A stretch of DNA of 64,000 nucleotides from Symbiodinium microadriaticum (lineage: Eukaryota > Sar > Dinophyceae > Suessiales > Symbiodiniaceae). Location: NCBI GenBank assembly GCA_001939145.1, contig LSRX01000578.1:1-64000 (forward strand). Reading direction: 5' to 3'. The translations under genes and the position numbers were made by a program. Of the stretch, positions 1 through 9,046 are shown in pieces. The notes beneath the pieces are model-generated. The model was not told the DNA's origin. It did no database searches and worked only from the letters and a program-made list of their open reading frames with translations. Within the stretch, counting starts at the first letter, position 1. Each line of letters begins with the position of its first letter.

Positions 1-158
1 ATTTCAATATTTCATCCAAGCCGCCCGAGGCGATTTTACAGGCCTGCAGGCCAGAGTTCATTGGGTTTGAAGAAGGGAGCTTGCTTGACAAGAGCGGAGG
101 GTTCAGACTGCTGCCATAGTCATTGCAAGTCCACTAGAATTGGCAGATCCCAGCCACA

Positions 159-979
159 TTGCTGATGAGAGTCTCATTGCCTCCAGCAGCTTGGGTAACT
201 CGAGAGGTTCAGGCATTGCGCGAACAGCTCGTCCAGGTTAGTGAGTTGTTGGAGCATTTGCTAATTGGCACATCGTCCAGCGTCCCTGTCATTCCCGAAC
301 ATGCTCCAGTCAGTGCTCCCATGTTTAGTGCAGCACCATTGTCGAGCTCAGGATGAAAGGATTGATGAAATTTGATGAACTGCCTGATCAGGATCGATTG
401 CCATCATTTCACAACCGATCAGGTGTTGTCGGGAGACTTGGAGTTTGTTTGACAGCGTGCTTCTGCAAATTGTTCCACCATGATTTGCTGAAGACTGCGT
501 GCTTCCTGTTGGTGGTAATTTCTCCATCCTTCGAAACATTTCGGGTAAGACATTGGACATCATTGGCAAGCGTGTTGTTGAACTCAATTGTGGTGGGCAC
601 TTATTGTGCATTCATTTTTATGTTTTTCAAAGCATTTCTTTTCCATTGGTTAGTGCAGCTCGTTTACCATTGCAGGATTTTCGGACGATTATAAGTCGCG
701 ACTTTTTGGCATTGATGACACCCACATGCAAGGTAGTGCCAATTTCGACAAGGAAAATTGGTGTACCTCACGCCGACGATCGTTCCTGACAAGGACTCCA
801 ATTGTCGTCGTAATTTGGATCTTGAGGATTGTGATGTGGAACTTCGTGGAATTACGGATGTTACGGACACCGATTACGATCACATTGCTCAGGTGACAAT
901 CCAAAACGATCCTTCTGCAATGCCACCGTGGGTGCTTCCTAAAACTTCTCAGCTGCCTTCTTGGCTTTGCAATGCTTGA
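159..979 (+). pseudogene. Copia Gag/protease-like region, broken into fragments
   Basis: Three short open pieces (159-356, 499-789, 758-979) lie in different frames. The middle piece has a beta-strand-rich stretch ending in a phrase like FPLVSAARLPLQDF. The next piece begins with VYLTPTIVP. I have seen similar phrases ahead of integrase in dinoflagellate copia elements, so I read these as remnants of the Gag/protease portion. The shift between the second and third pieces falls at 755-765, near a short A run. No zinc knuckle or clear DTG/DSG protease triad is visible. A stretch between 980 and 1480 contains only short ORFs, including one at 1092-1391 that I cannot assign. Confidence 0.45.
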
Positions 980-1479
980 CCAGTCAATGGCTTACGCTTA
1001 AAAAAAGCAGTCCTACCACGCCAAGGAGCAATTTCCGATTTAGTGTGTGGATTAACTGTCGTCATCAACAGCGCGAAAATCTTCATCAACCATGACATCC
1101 GATGTGCCATTGGAAGAATCTCGCTGTCTGACGATGACCTGTCAGGTTTGCATCAACAGGCAATTCACCTCGAAGGGGCCTGAAACCCATGAGGTTTTGT
1201 CGCTGTTTCACATGATGCTGAACCAATGCACACTTGTCTTCATTCACAACCCAAAATCAGAATTCTTGCAATCAGATCGTTTCTTGACTTGTCCAATGCT
1301 TGGGCGCATTCTTGGACTTGTCTTTAGCAGCAGCAACCAAAGAATGAATAAGCCAAATCCTTTGCTAAGGCTTAGGCGAAGGCTTTGTTGAAACCTGCAT
1401 TGTCGGATGCCCCGTCATCTTCTCATCAAGCCCCATCCGCCCAACTTCGAGTCCCGGTGTCTCCAGCCGAGGAACCGAG

Positions 1480-1833
1480 ATGCAGATTGAAGCTCCACAA
1501 AAGATTGATCGTAAGCACATGATAACTGCCAAAGCGAAAAGGTTACGAACGACAGATCGTTGGGTTCAGACTCCAACGCATTGGATTCGTATGGTCCATC
1601 AGGAGCGTGATGACCTTATCCATCCAGACAAATGTCCGTCACCATTGTCTTCATCAGATGCTTTTGCGTTCGGTGACACATTGGTTGCGAACAGACACAC
1701 TTGTGTTTTGAAGTCCAGTGATCCTGAGTGTGTTGGTTTGGAGATTGATGATCATTGGTGCAACTACACTGTAACTACACTGATGGAACAGGTGTTGAAA
1801 AGGCCCCAGAGATTGACCCTGAGCGTAAGCTAG
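1480..1833 (+). pseudogene. Copia polyprotein segment upstream of integrase, frame-broken
   Basis: This open frame encodes a basic segment that ends ...HWCNYT before leaving frame at an 11-bp near-perfect tandem duplication (1762-1772 and 1773-1783). Removing one copy of that unit would connect it in frame to the integrase ORF that starts at 1755, whose residues 7-12 read NYTDGT. The two are therefore parts of one ancestral ORF, and the methionine at 1755 is not its original start. No catalytic motif is seen in this segment. Confidence 0.5.
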
Positions 1834-4211
1834 GATATCGCTGGTGTGGCTTCTCAGTGTTTCAGATTGCTAGTCCGATTGAAACCGAGAGACTTGTTCC
1901 AGAGACTGTAGACATTGCAGCCAGGGCACCTCGAGGATTGCGTGTGCCGATTGAGCCAACTGCGTCGGAACGTCATCAACACGAGTTGACGCACCTACCA
2001 TATCGCGATTGGTGTCAGCGTTGCGTAAAAGCCAAGGGAAGACATGCTGCGTCCAAGAAACAATTGGACCGCCAGCCCGTCATCCAAGTAGACTATTGTT
2101 TCCATTCCACGGATCCGAAATTGCCTCTCCGTAAGCTACTGACAGCGGTGGATATTGTCACAGGCCTAGGAATGACATTTGTGATCCCCAGCAAAGGGAA
2201 CGACGACTACGCGGCAGCAGAATTGAAGAAATTCATCTACGAATGCGGACGAACATTGGGCATTGTTCAATATGATCAGGAGTCTTCATTGAAAGCATTG
2301 TGCACGCGTGTGTGCGCAGAGCTTGGCGGATTGAGTATCCGCGCAGCACCGAAAGGGCACTCTCAGGCGCAAGGTTCTGTAGGACAGATGCAGCGCACAT
2401 TCTACGGACAATTGCGTGCTATTCTGTACCAGATTGAAGAGAGTGCTGGCATTGAAGTCAACTCCGATTGTTGTATCTATCCATGGTGCGTAAAGCATTG
2501 TCAGTGGCTGCTCAGCCGGTTTCTTGTCCACTCGGACGGCCGGACCTCCTATTTCAGGAGATGGGGCAGAGACTATGCTGGTGGATTGTGTTGCTTCGGA
2601 GAACTTGTGCAGGCCAAAACCATTGGACCTAAGTTTTCTCGTAAAAGTGACACACCATGGTCCACTGCATTGTGGCTTGGACGTGACACTGAAGCTGATG
2701 AGATCATTGTAGCATTGCCTGATGGAGTTAGGAAGGTAAGAACAATCAGGAGATTTTCTCCGTCATTGCAGTGGCGAGCAGAACCATTGTTGTCTTTGCA
2801 AGCGCTCCCCTGGAAGCCTAATGTATCTGAAGCTGAGAGCACAGACTTCGTGTACTCAGATGCATTGGAAGCACTGCAGAAACCAAGGTCAAAGGCCCCT
2901 GCGATTGTTCCTGAAGCCGAAGCCCCTGCTGAGGCACTTGAAGAGGCCACTGAGAACCCTGAGGTTCAAGAGCTCATTGAACAGTCTCGCGGTATGTTCG
3001 ATCCTGAAGAGGTTTTGTTTGATCCTCGGGAGCTAAGCGAACAGCAACGTGAGTCTATTGAGCTTCAAGAAAGGCCCTTCCAAGAAACGGAGACTTCAGA
3101 ACCTGAATTGCCTTTCTCACCTGGCATTCGCAGACCCGGTGATGAATTGGAGGAACCGCAAGGCAAGTCTCAACGCATTGATCCTGACACTGAAGTACCT
3201 ACTTCCCCTGCGAAGGTACAAAGAATCTCTTCATTGTATGCTGTCACGTGTCACGTTGCGTCAGTTGTCAACTACATTGCTGGTCTTGTTGGAGCCACCG
3301 AGACCACATTGAAGAACGGTGTTGCTGTTCCTGTGAACGTGAACATGGATCATGAAGAATTGCATCAAGAGATTCGTCTTTCGGAACCTGTGATTTGGAA
3401 TGTCACACGTGAGTTTCCAGAAGAAGCCCAACGCATTGGCATGAACCACGAAATGAAGTCCATGAGAGATTTCAATGTTTACACTGAGGTACCAATTGAT
3501 CAGTGTTCTCAGGAGGACATTGATAACGCCATTGGTGTTCGATGGGTGAAGAGGTGGAAGACAGACGTTGAGCTTAGGATGAGGCTTGTTGTTCAGGGAT
3601 GTTTTCAGGACTCATCCAGCATTGATGTCGATTCCATCTACGCGAGTACCCCGTCGCTTGTGACCCTCAGGTTACTCTTGGTCATGGCATTGGCGCGATC
3701 ATGGGAGATTAGCCTAGCAGATATCTCTACGGCCTTCCTGCGTGCAGCGATTGAAGAAGGCGTTCATGTATGGCCTCCTGCCGAGTACTATCCTGAGGCT
3801 AATTGTCTTTGGCGCTTGAGTCGCGCGATGTATGGTCTTCGTCAGAGTCCGCGTCTTTGGCAGGATCATTATGCGTCCGTCATGGAACGACTGGGTTTTC
3901 GCAGATATAAGTCTGACAGTAACCTGTATTGTCACAAGTCACGGTCGCTGTATGTTCTGGCGTATGTGGACGATCTCCTCATTGTTGGAGACGCGAAACT
4001 TAAGAAAGAGTTTATTGAGGCCTTGACAGGCGAATTGAGGCCCAACACTGAGCACAGTTTCTTAGGTAGGAAATTGCGTCACAACGGAGATTCTATTGAC
4101 ATTCTCATGCCACAGAAGTACATTGAAGATTTGCTCGAACTGTATTCGATGAAAAAAGCAAACTCCGTCAACACTTCAGGGTCTTCCTCGTTGAAGCGGA
4201 TTGAGGACTGA
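1755..4211 (+). pseudogene. Copia integrase and reverse transcriptase (RVT_2), inactivated
   Basis: The 818-residue ORF has a zinc-binding-like segment (H80, C87, C90), then an rve integrase core with D113 (QVDYC) and D174 (VQYDQES). Exactly 35 residues after D174 the expected glutamate is glycine (G210, in GSVGQMQRT), so the DD35E triad is broken. A low-complexity, acidic linker (about 350-480) leads to a copia-type reverse transcriptase with a DISTAFL motif A and the catalytic YVDD at residues 737-740. The ORF stops at 4209-4211 inside a 7-bp tandem duplication. Beyond that point the same protein continues in another frame. Family assignment is firm; activity is unlikely. Confidence 0.85.
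1762..1783. repeat. 11-bp near-perfect tandem duplication
   Basis: AACTACACTGT (1762-1772) is followed by AACTACACTGA (1773-1783), ten of eleven bases identical. It breaks the frame between the pre-integrase piece and the integrase ORF. Confidence 0.85.
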
Positions 4212-4215
4212 GGAC
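4202..4215. repeat. 7-bp tandem duplication TGAGGAC x2
   Basis: TGAGGAC at 4202-4208 is repeated exactly at 4209-4215. The second copy introduces the TGA stop that ends the integrase/RT frame. Deleting one copy keeps the downstream protein in frame up to the next duplication. Confidence 0.9.
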
Positions 4216-4261
4216 GCTGATGTTGCTTTGGATGCCAAAGCACACTCATTGTTCAGGACCG

Positions 4262-4275
4262 CTGTAGGCTGTAGG
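4262..4275. repeat. 7-bp tandem duplication CTGTAGG x2
   Basis: CTGTAGG at 4262-4268 is followed directly by an identical copy at 4269-4275. It creates a TAG and shifts the frame within the conserved copia segment that reads TAVGKLLW when one copy is ignored. Confidence 0.9.
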
Positions 4276-4288
4276 TAAGCTGCTTTGG

Positions 4289-4970
4289 TTGGCGTTTGTG
4301 AGGCCTGATTGCTCTTATGCAGTCAAGGAATTGTCTCGTGACGTGAAAGGCCCCACGATTGAAAGCCTAGCCAAGCTTAAGCGCCTATTGAGGTACCTTG
4401 CAGGCACCAAGGGTTATGTTCTAAGGATCAAGCCTACACACATGCTGTCGGGTTGGACTTCCTCGATGGACATTGTCTGCTATGTTGATAGCGATTGGGC
4501 TGGATGTAGCAAGACACGAAAATCGACGAGTGGAAGTACCGCTCAGGTATTGGGCTGTGATGTGATTCACACGAGTCGCGCACAGGCCACCGTAGCATTG
4601 TCTTCGGGCGAAGCTGAACTCTACGCCATAGGGCAAGGAACTAGTGAAGCGTTGTTCCTGAAGTCATTGATCCTTGAAGCCGAGTTTGCGATACGTGTGA
4701 ACATGATTGTGTACACCGATTCAACAGCAGGCCGCTCCATGGCCATTCGCTTCGGAGCAGGTAAGAAGACTAAGCACGTTGAGCTTAGGTCCTAGGTATT
4801 TCTACATGCAAGATTTAGTTCGCTCTGGCGTGCTGATTGTTCGGAAGGTGCACACCTTAGCAAACCCAGCCGATGTATTGACGAAGTATTCACCGACTGA
4901 GGTATTGAAGAACCTACTCCCAAACTCGGGATTGTGGATGCTTTGCATTCCGCAGACTTGTTTCATCTAG
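4289..4970 (+). pseudogene. Copia RNase H domain, two frame pieces
   Basis: The first piece (4289-4795) begins MAFVRPDCSYAVKEL and contains the copia RNase H signatures YVDSDWAG, SSGEAELYA and the run TDSTAGRSMA. The second piece (4707-4970, another frame) supplies the C-terminal end with YFYMQDLVRSG and LANPADVLTKYSP. The break between them coincides with a 7-bp near-duplication (CTTAGGT then CCTAGGT, 4784-4797). The break between this domain and the reverse transcriptase is caused by two further 7-bp duplications (4202-4215 and 4262-4275). Confidence 0.8.
4784..4797. repeat. 7-bp near-duplication CTTAGGT/CCTAGGT
   Basis: CTTAGGT (4784-4790) is followed by CCTAGGT (4791-4797), six of seven bases identical. 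It introduces the TAG at 4793-4795 and shifts the frame between HVELR and YFYMQD of the RNase H domain. Confidence 0.8.
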
Positions 4971-6200
4971 ACCACTAAAACCAAACAAAAATTGTTTCAC
5001 ATTGCATGTCAGGTCTGATTTGAGGAACCGCTTGAATCTTGACCGCTTAGGCAGAAATTGCGCCAGCGCCTTAGGCAGCTTGAGCTTCAAAAGAAAGAAG
5101 AGAGAAAGAAGAGTGTGAGAATTGAGAGTTTTGCTGCATGAGTTTTTCGATTGTGTTTGAAGCAGTTTTTCATGGCATTGCAAGTGCATTGGGCAAACAT
5201 GTCTGATTGAGTTTTGCATGTCAGTTTTTGCGTTTGATGTAAAGGTAAACGCCACCGCCGATTGCATGTGCCGACAGGGCGGTCGGCGTGCAATCTAGGA
5301 TTGCTTGAAACATTGAGGAAAACATCGGCTTTGGCGCCGATTTTTGGTGGGATTGAAAGCGGCCAAGCTTGCATGCGGATTGTTGTCGGACGGCATTGTT
5401 TCCTATGATGTCTCATTCCGGAGTTCCTTGCAAGATTGGCACGATATCTGCCCCAGGGATCTTCATTCGCCTCATTCGCTGAGGCTGAAGCATTGCTGCA
5501 ACTTGATTGTGGCATTGAGGTTCAACCTGATCTAGGGCGAATTGTCGGCCACCTGTCAAACTCCAAGGATCAGATCTGAGGAAACATTGCCTTGGCATGT
5601 CTTGTGATTGAGAAGCAGATTGTGACATGATTTTATTTGTACATAGCAGTTGCGAGCTCCTTCGGATTGCACTTGTGATTGAACCTCTGAGTGAGCTTCT
5701 GATTGCGATTGCATTGCTCCAGCACTTTTCGGAGCCTCCGATTGCATCCAAGCATTCGCCTCGCCTCATTGCCTCAGAGCAGCCATGGATCGTCTTCAGA
5801 CGATTGCCGCCGAGGTCATTAACGGCGACGCCGAGGCCAAGATAGCAGCATTGCTGCAGCTATCGGTGGCCATTGCCTTGTTCATCAGCGATTTGGACAG
5901 CTCGATGCAAATAGCACTTGTGATTCAGCTGATTGAGAGCATATTGGTGGAAGTGGGCCACCAAGCCCCGAGCATTGCCTTAGGGCATTTGAAGCGAATT
6001 GCCAGCAGCCTGGAAGGATTGCATTTGCAATGTTCCATGGTGTATTGTACTTATTCCGGGGCATTGATGGACAGCACATTGCACCCGACGATGTTGGCAT
6101 TTAATTGCTTCGCAACGTGCCAATTCGCCTCTCCTGGAATGCCTGCAGGATTGGCCACCCACTTGATTCGCTATGCTCAGCTGGGCTTGCCCAGCGGCGC
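4971..6200 (+). other. ATTG-rich non-coding DNA, left part
   Basis: No protein family is recognisable here. ATTG occurs 23 times in 5281-5880 by hand count, where about two are expected. An ORF from 5785 to 6360 has a good start context (GCAGCCATGG) and encodes Ile/Leu-rich helices, but the ATTG excess itself produces such codons, so I do not call it a gene. The region may include the right LTR of the copia element. The ATTG excess fades between about 6190 and 6300. Confidence 0.6.
5089..5113 (+). promoter_or_regulatory. Candidate polypurine tract / right LTR start
   Basis: A 25-base uninterrupted purine run follows the end of the RNase H coding region and is immediately followed by TGTGAGAATTG. 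A purine tract next to TG is what a retrotransposon plus-strand primer and LTR start look like. Without the left LTR in the window this cannot be verified. Confidence 0.35.
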
Positions 6201-6389
6201 TGTTCGTAATGATCGTTTGGGTGGGGGGGGCGGGGCTTCGTTGGTGGACTGTAGACAGTCTCGACAACACCCTTTGTCAGCGTTGCAAAATATTGAGAAA
6301 GATTTGTTGAGTGAAGTTTTAGTTTTACTTGAAAGTTTTGAGCAGTGTTTTGGAAAGTGAAAAGGTTTTGCTTTCGACCACATGAGTGA

Positions 6390-6501
6390 TGAGTCATGAC
6401 AAGATCAATCACCCTGCAGGAGCTCAGGCTCAACAGTGGAAGAAATTTTGTTAGTAAGGGACTACTTTCACAAGTTTGCAGGCTACACTTGTGACTCATG
6501 A
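6390..6501. repeat. Short imperfect inverted repeat near element left end
   Basis: ATGAGTCATGACAAG (6390-6404) is matched, with a small gap, by the inverted CTTGTGACTCATG (6488-6500). The arms are separated by about 83 bp and lie just before the recombinase ORF. They could be part of the element's terminal structure or simply chance. Confidence 0.4.
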
Positions 6502-6573
6502 GGACTTTCAGATGTAGAGCTTCATGTTTTAGAGGAACATAGCGGAGGGCAGCCTTGCGGCCCATGGACGGCC

Positions 6574-8541
6574 ATGAGTGGCACAGGTCTCAGCTGGCCC
6601 GCACTCGTGCAGCCTTACCGTGATAGGTTGGAGGAGTGGTTCGGGACCCCTCAGAAGCTTCATGCATCTTTCGATAGTGCAGAGGAGCTGGTGGCATTGC
6701 TAGCTGTGTGTGATGATACGCTTTCCCCGCTCACGCGGGGCATGATTGCCGATGCCATCGTAGAATGGCAGTCAGATACCAAGAGCACAGTTGCTAGTGC
6801 CAGGCGGGAGGCTAAGAGGCGCCTGTCAGAGACATTGCCGTGTGATCGCAGCGCAGGACTTAGCTTGCAGCAGCATTACAATCAGATTGCATCGCAAAGC
6901 CCACTTGCATTGTTGCCAGCTCTTCGAAAACGCAAATTGGCGGTCGATCGCACTATTGATAGGGGGGCTCGGGCCACTGAGGAGGCACGCCTCAGGAAGG
7001 AGTATGCCTTGCGTCTTGCAGCTGTGTTTCAAGAGGCCGATCTTCCAGTTTGCAAGATTTTAGCTGGAGTTAGCGATGCAGAGGAGGCCTGGCCACGGTT
7101 GTTTGGCACCCGGCGGGCTAAGACCCTGAGGAACCGCCATAGGTCTTGGGAAAAGTTCCGAGAATGGTTAATTTTCAGCCGGGAAAGGGTTTATCCTAAA
7201 GGGGTCGCTGATGTGCTGGATTTTGCAGCTGAAAGGTTCCGCGAGGGATGCGGCAAGACGGTTCTTGAAAGCTTCCAGGCGTCCCTGACCGTTATTGAAA
7301 CGGTAGGGCGTGTGCCGGAGTCCAGCCAGATCTCTCAGGACCCGACTTGGCAGGCACAGCTTAAGAGCTACACCGCAGATCTAGTGGCCAGCTCAGCGCC
7401 GGAACAGCCTGCCCACATGTTCACCACGTGCATGCTTGTCGCATTGGAGGTTCTAGTGTGCACCACAGATGAGCCGCCCTATCTAAGAGCTTTGGGGTTT
7501 GTGGTTCTGCTTATGGTCTGGGGGTCCTTGCGGGCAGATGATGTGCAAGGTCTGTTGCCACAGACCATGCAGTTGGATGAAAGAGGGCTATCAATCGAGC
7601 TGGCGCGGTCCAAAGCGACCGGCCCGGACAGGCGCACGCGTTCGGTGAAAGTGTTCATCGAGAGAAGGATCTCACTCACTGGACGGGATTGGCTTCGAGA
7701 GGGCTTCTCGTTGTGGCGTGACTTTGACTATCCGCGTGATTATTTAGTGCTAAAAGCTAACAATGACTTTTCGGAACCCGTTGAGAAACCTGTGTCAGCT
7801 TCGACAGTGGCGCTTTATGTTCGCAAGGTTTTGAGCACCCTCAAAACACCGAAGCGAGAGGGGAAGGTGTGGAAGGCCAATGGGCAGCGTCCTTTGTTGC
7901 CGGGGCACACTCCGAGCCTTTTCACCGGACATTCGGCAAGGAATTACCTTAGCTCTGTTGGTGCCGCCATTGGGGTTGATCCCAGGGAGTTGGATTACCT
8001 AGGGCGTTGGAAGGTGGGAGGCGAAGGCTCGGCCACCTACATTCGTACATCTCGGCAGATCGTTCATCGCTTGCAACTTCATATCGCAGAGGCACTTGTG
8101 ACAGGGCAGCCCAAGCAATACATCGAGGTGGAGGCGATCAAGGCCGTCACTGACTATGCCAACCAGGTGGGAGAGAGCGAGTCTCAGGTGCGTCGCCGCC
8201 ACATCATTTTCGACGGCTCGAAGGGCCTGGGTGGAACCTGGCCGACTTTGCATGTGGAGGCTGGGGCGGCTGCACCGCCATCACCTGATGTTCAAGAGGT
8301 GGCTATGGGCGATCGAGGACAGTACTTCGTGGTCACGTCGCGGACCACAGGGCTCAGGCGCTTGCACATGGTGGGCTGCTATGTGAAGCCTGAGAATTGT
8401 TATCATGTCAAGTTTGTAGAACATGTGAATCTTGAGGATGTGGACTCGATTTGCAAAGATTGCAGGGCCCGAATGAAGGCTCAGGCCGGGCAGGAGGAAT
8501 CAGATCCCTCCAGTAGCGATACTGGTAGTGATTCAGTTTGA
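6574..8541 (+). CDS. Tyrosine recombinase (DIRS-like integrase)
   Basis: This 655-residue protein has the full tyrosine recombinase active site: R320 (GSLRADD), K347 (RSKATG), H453 and R456 (TGHSARNYL), W479 (LGRWKVGG) and the nucleophile Y489 (SATYIRTSR). Family members cut and rejoin DNA through a 3' phosphotyrosine, and in DIRS-type elements they integrate circular DNA intermediates. An N-terminal helical part (about 1-280) would be the core-binding region. After the catalytic domain, residues about 590-640 contain a Cys/His cluster (LHMVGC...CKDC) that may bind zinc. The start at 6574 (GGCCATGAG) gives a full-length domain. It is followed by 505 bp before the Gag-like ORF. Confident as a recombinase; its membership in the same element is inferred from strand and spacing. 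Confidence 0.88.
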   Translation: MSGTGLSWPALVQPYRDRLEEWFGTPQKLHASFDSAEELVALLAVCDDTLSPLTRGMIADAIVEWQSDTKSTVASARREAKRRLSETLPCDRSAGLSLQQHYNQIASQSPLALLPALRKRKLAVDRTIDRGARATEEARLRKEYALRLAAVFQEADLPVCKILAGVSDAEEAWPRLFGTRRAKTLRNRHRSWEKFREWLIFSRERVYPKGVADVLDFAAERFREGCGKTVLESFQASLTVIETVGRVPESSQISQDPTWQAQLKSYTADLVASSAPEQPAHMFTTCMLVALEVLVCTTDEPPYLRALGFVVLLMVWGSLRADDVQGLLPQTMQLDERGLSIELARSKATGPDRRTRSVKVFIERRISLTGRDWLREGFSLWRDFDYPRDYLVLKANNDFSEPVEKPVSASTVALYVRKVLSTLKTPKREGKVWKANGQRPLLPGHTPSLFTGHSARNYLSSVGAAIGVDPRELDYLGRWKVGGEGSATYIRTSRQIVHRLQLHIAEALVTGQPKQYIEVEAIKAVTDYANQVGESESQVRRRHIIFDGSKGLGGTWPTLHVEAGAAAPPSPDVQEVAMGDRGQYFVVTSRTTGLRRLHMVGCYVKPENCYHVKFVEHVNLEDVDSICKDCRARMKAQAGQEESDPSSSDTGSDSV

Positions 8542-9046
8542 AAGGAACCTACCTCTTCGAGTTTCATGTGTGAGGCGAAAACCAAGTTTGCCCAGTATGC
8601 ATGTGCAGTTTGGGGGGGGGGCTTCTGCTTGGAGCATCGGGAATCAGGACTCAGGTCTGCTGTCATATCATTCGCACGTGCATTCGGCAGAATTGAGTAT
8701 CAGGATGCAGGTCTGCTGTCATGTCTTTCGTGCGCGCATTTGGACAGCTGTCGTCTGGTGAAAATAGCTCAAGCAGGACTCCCATCGAGCATCAGGCGCA
8801 GACCTCAGGGTGCCGCAAGGAATCCCGCAACATTGCCACAGGCCTCAGGGCGGCTGCCGAGAGTTGGCATTCACAGCAAAGACCCGTGTGGGTGCTATCA
8901 GGCGTTTGACCTCCTGTAAAGGGGCCCCAATTTATTTCTATTAGAATTGTATTAAAAGCCTATTATAGGAGGTATCCGCCTAGGGCCACAGGCTTCAGAG
9001 CGGCCGGGAAGCGGTTCGTAGTGGTGCTCTAGGTCCAGCCGGAGCC
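8542..9046. other. Inter-ORF region between recombinase and Gag-like ORF
   Basis: No convincing ORF is present. It contains a G9 run (8611-8619), a 56-bp imperfect tandem duplication (8643-8754) and a small palindromic stretch around CCTATTATAGG (about 8959). DIRS-like elements carry an internal region complementary to their ends; this is the natural place to look for one, but I could not match it to the outer ends by eye. Confidence 0.4.
8643..8754. repeat. 56-bp imperfect tandem repeat, two copies
   Basis: The copies at 8643-8698 and 8699-8754 both start ATCAGGA and share the core GGTCTGCTGTCAT, with roughly three quarters identity overall. A partial third echo (ATCAGGCGCAGACCTCAGG) begins near 8789. 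Confidence 0.7.

Larger units (their letters stand above)
1..4970 (+). mobile_element. Degenerate Ty1/copia-type LTR retrotransposon
   Basis: A run of + strand fragments in shifting frames reads in the order expected for a copia element: a Gag/protease-like part (159-979), a pre-integrase part (1480-1770), integrase plus reverse transcriptase (1755-4211) and RNase H (4289-4970). At least four frame breaks are short tandem duplications. The integrase has lost its third catalytic residue. The left LTR is outside the window. A purine-rich tract at 5089-5113 followed by TG could mark the start of the right LTR, but no matching LTR copy is available to confirm this. ATTG is strongly over-represented through both coding and non-coding parts. 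The element is almost certainly non-autonomous now. Confidence 0.85.

Noticed and set aside
5785..6360. 191-residue ORF with a good start context
   Set aside because: Its Ile/Leu-rich composition follows from the ATTG excess, it crosses the point where composition changes, and no domain is visible.
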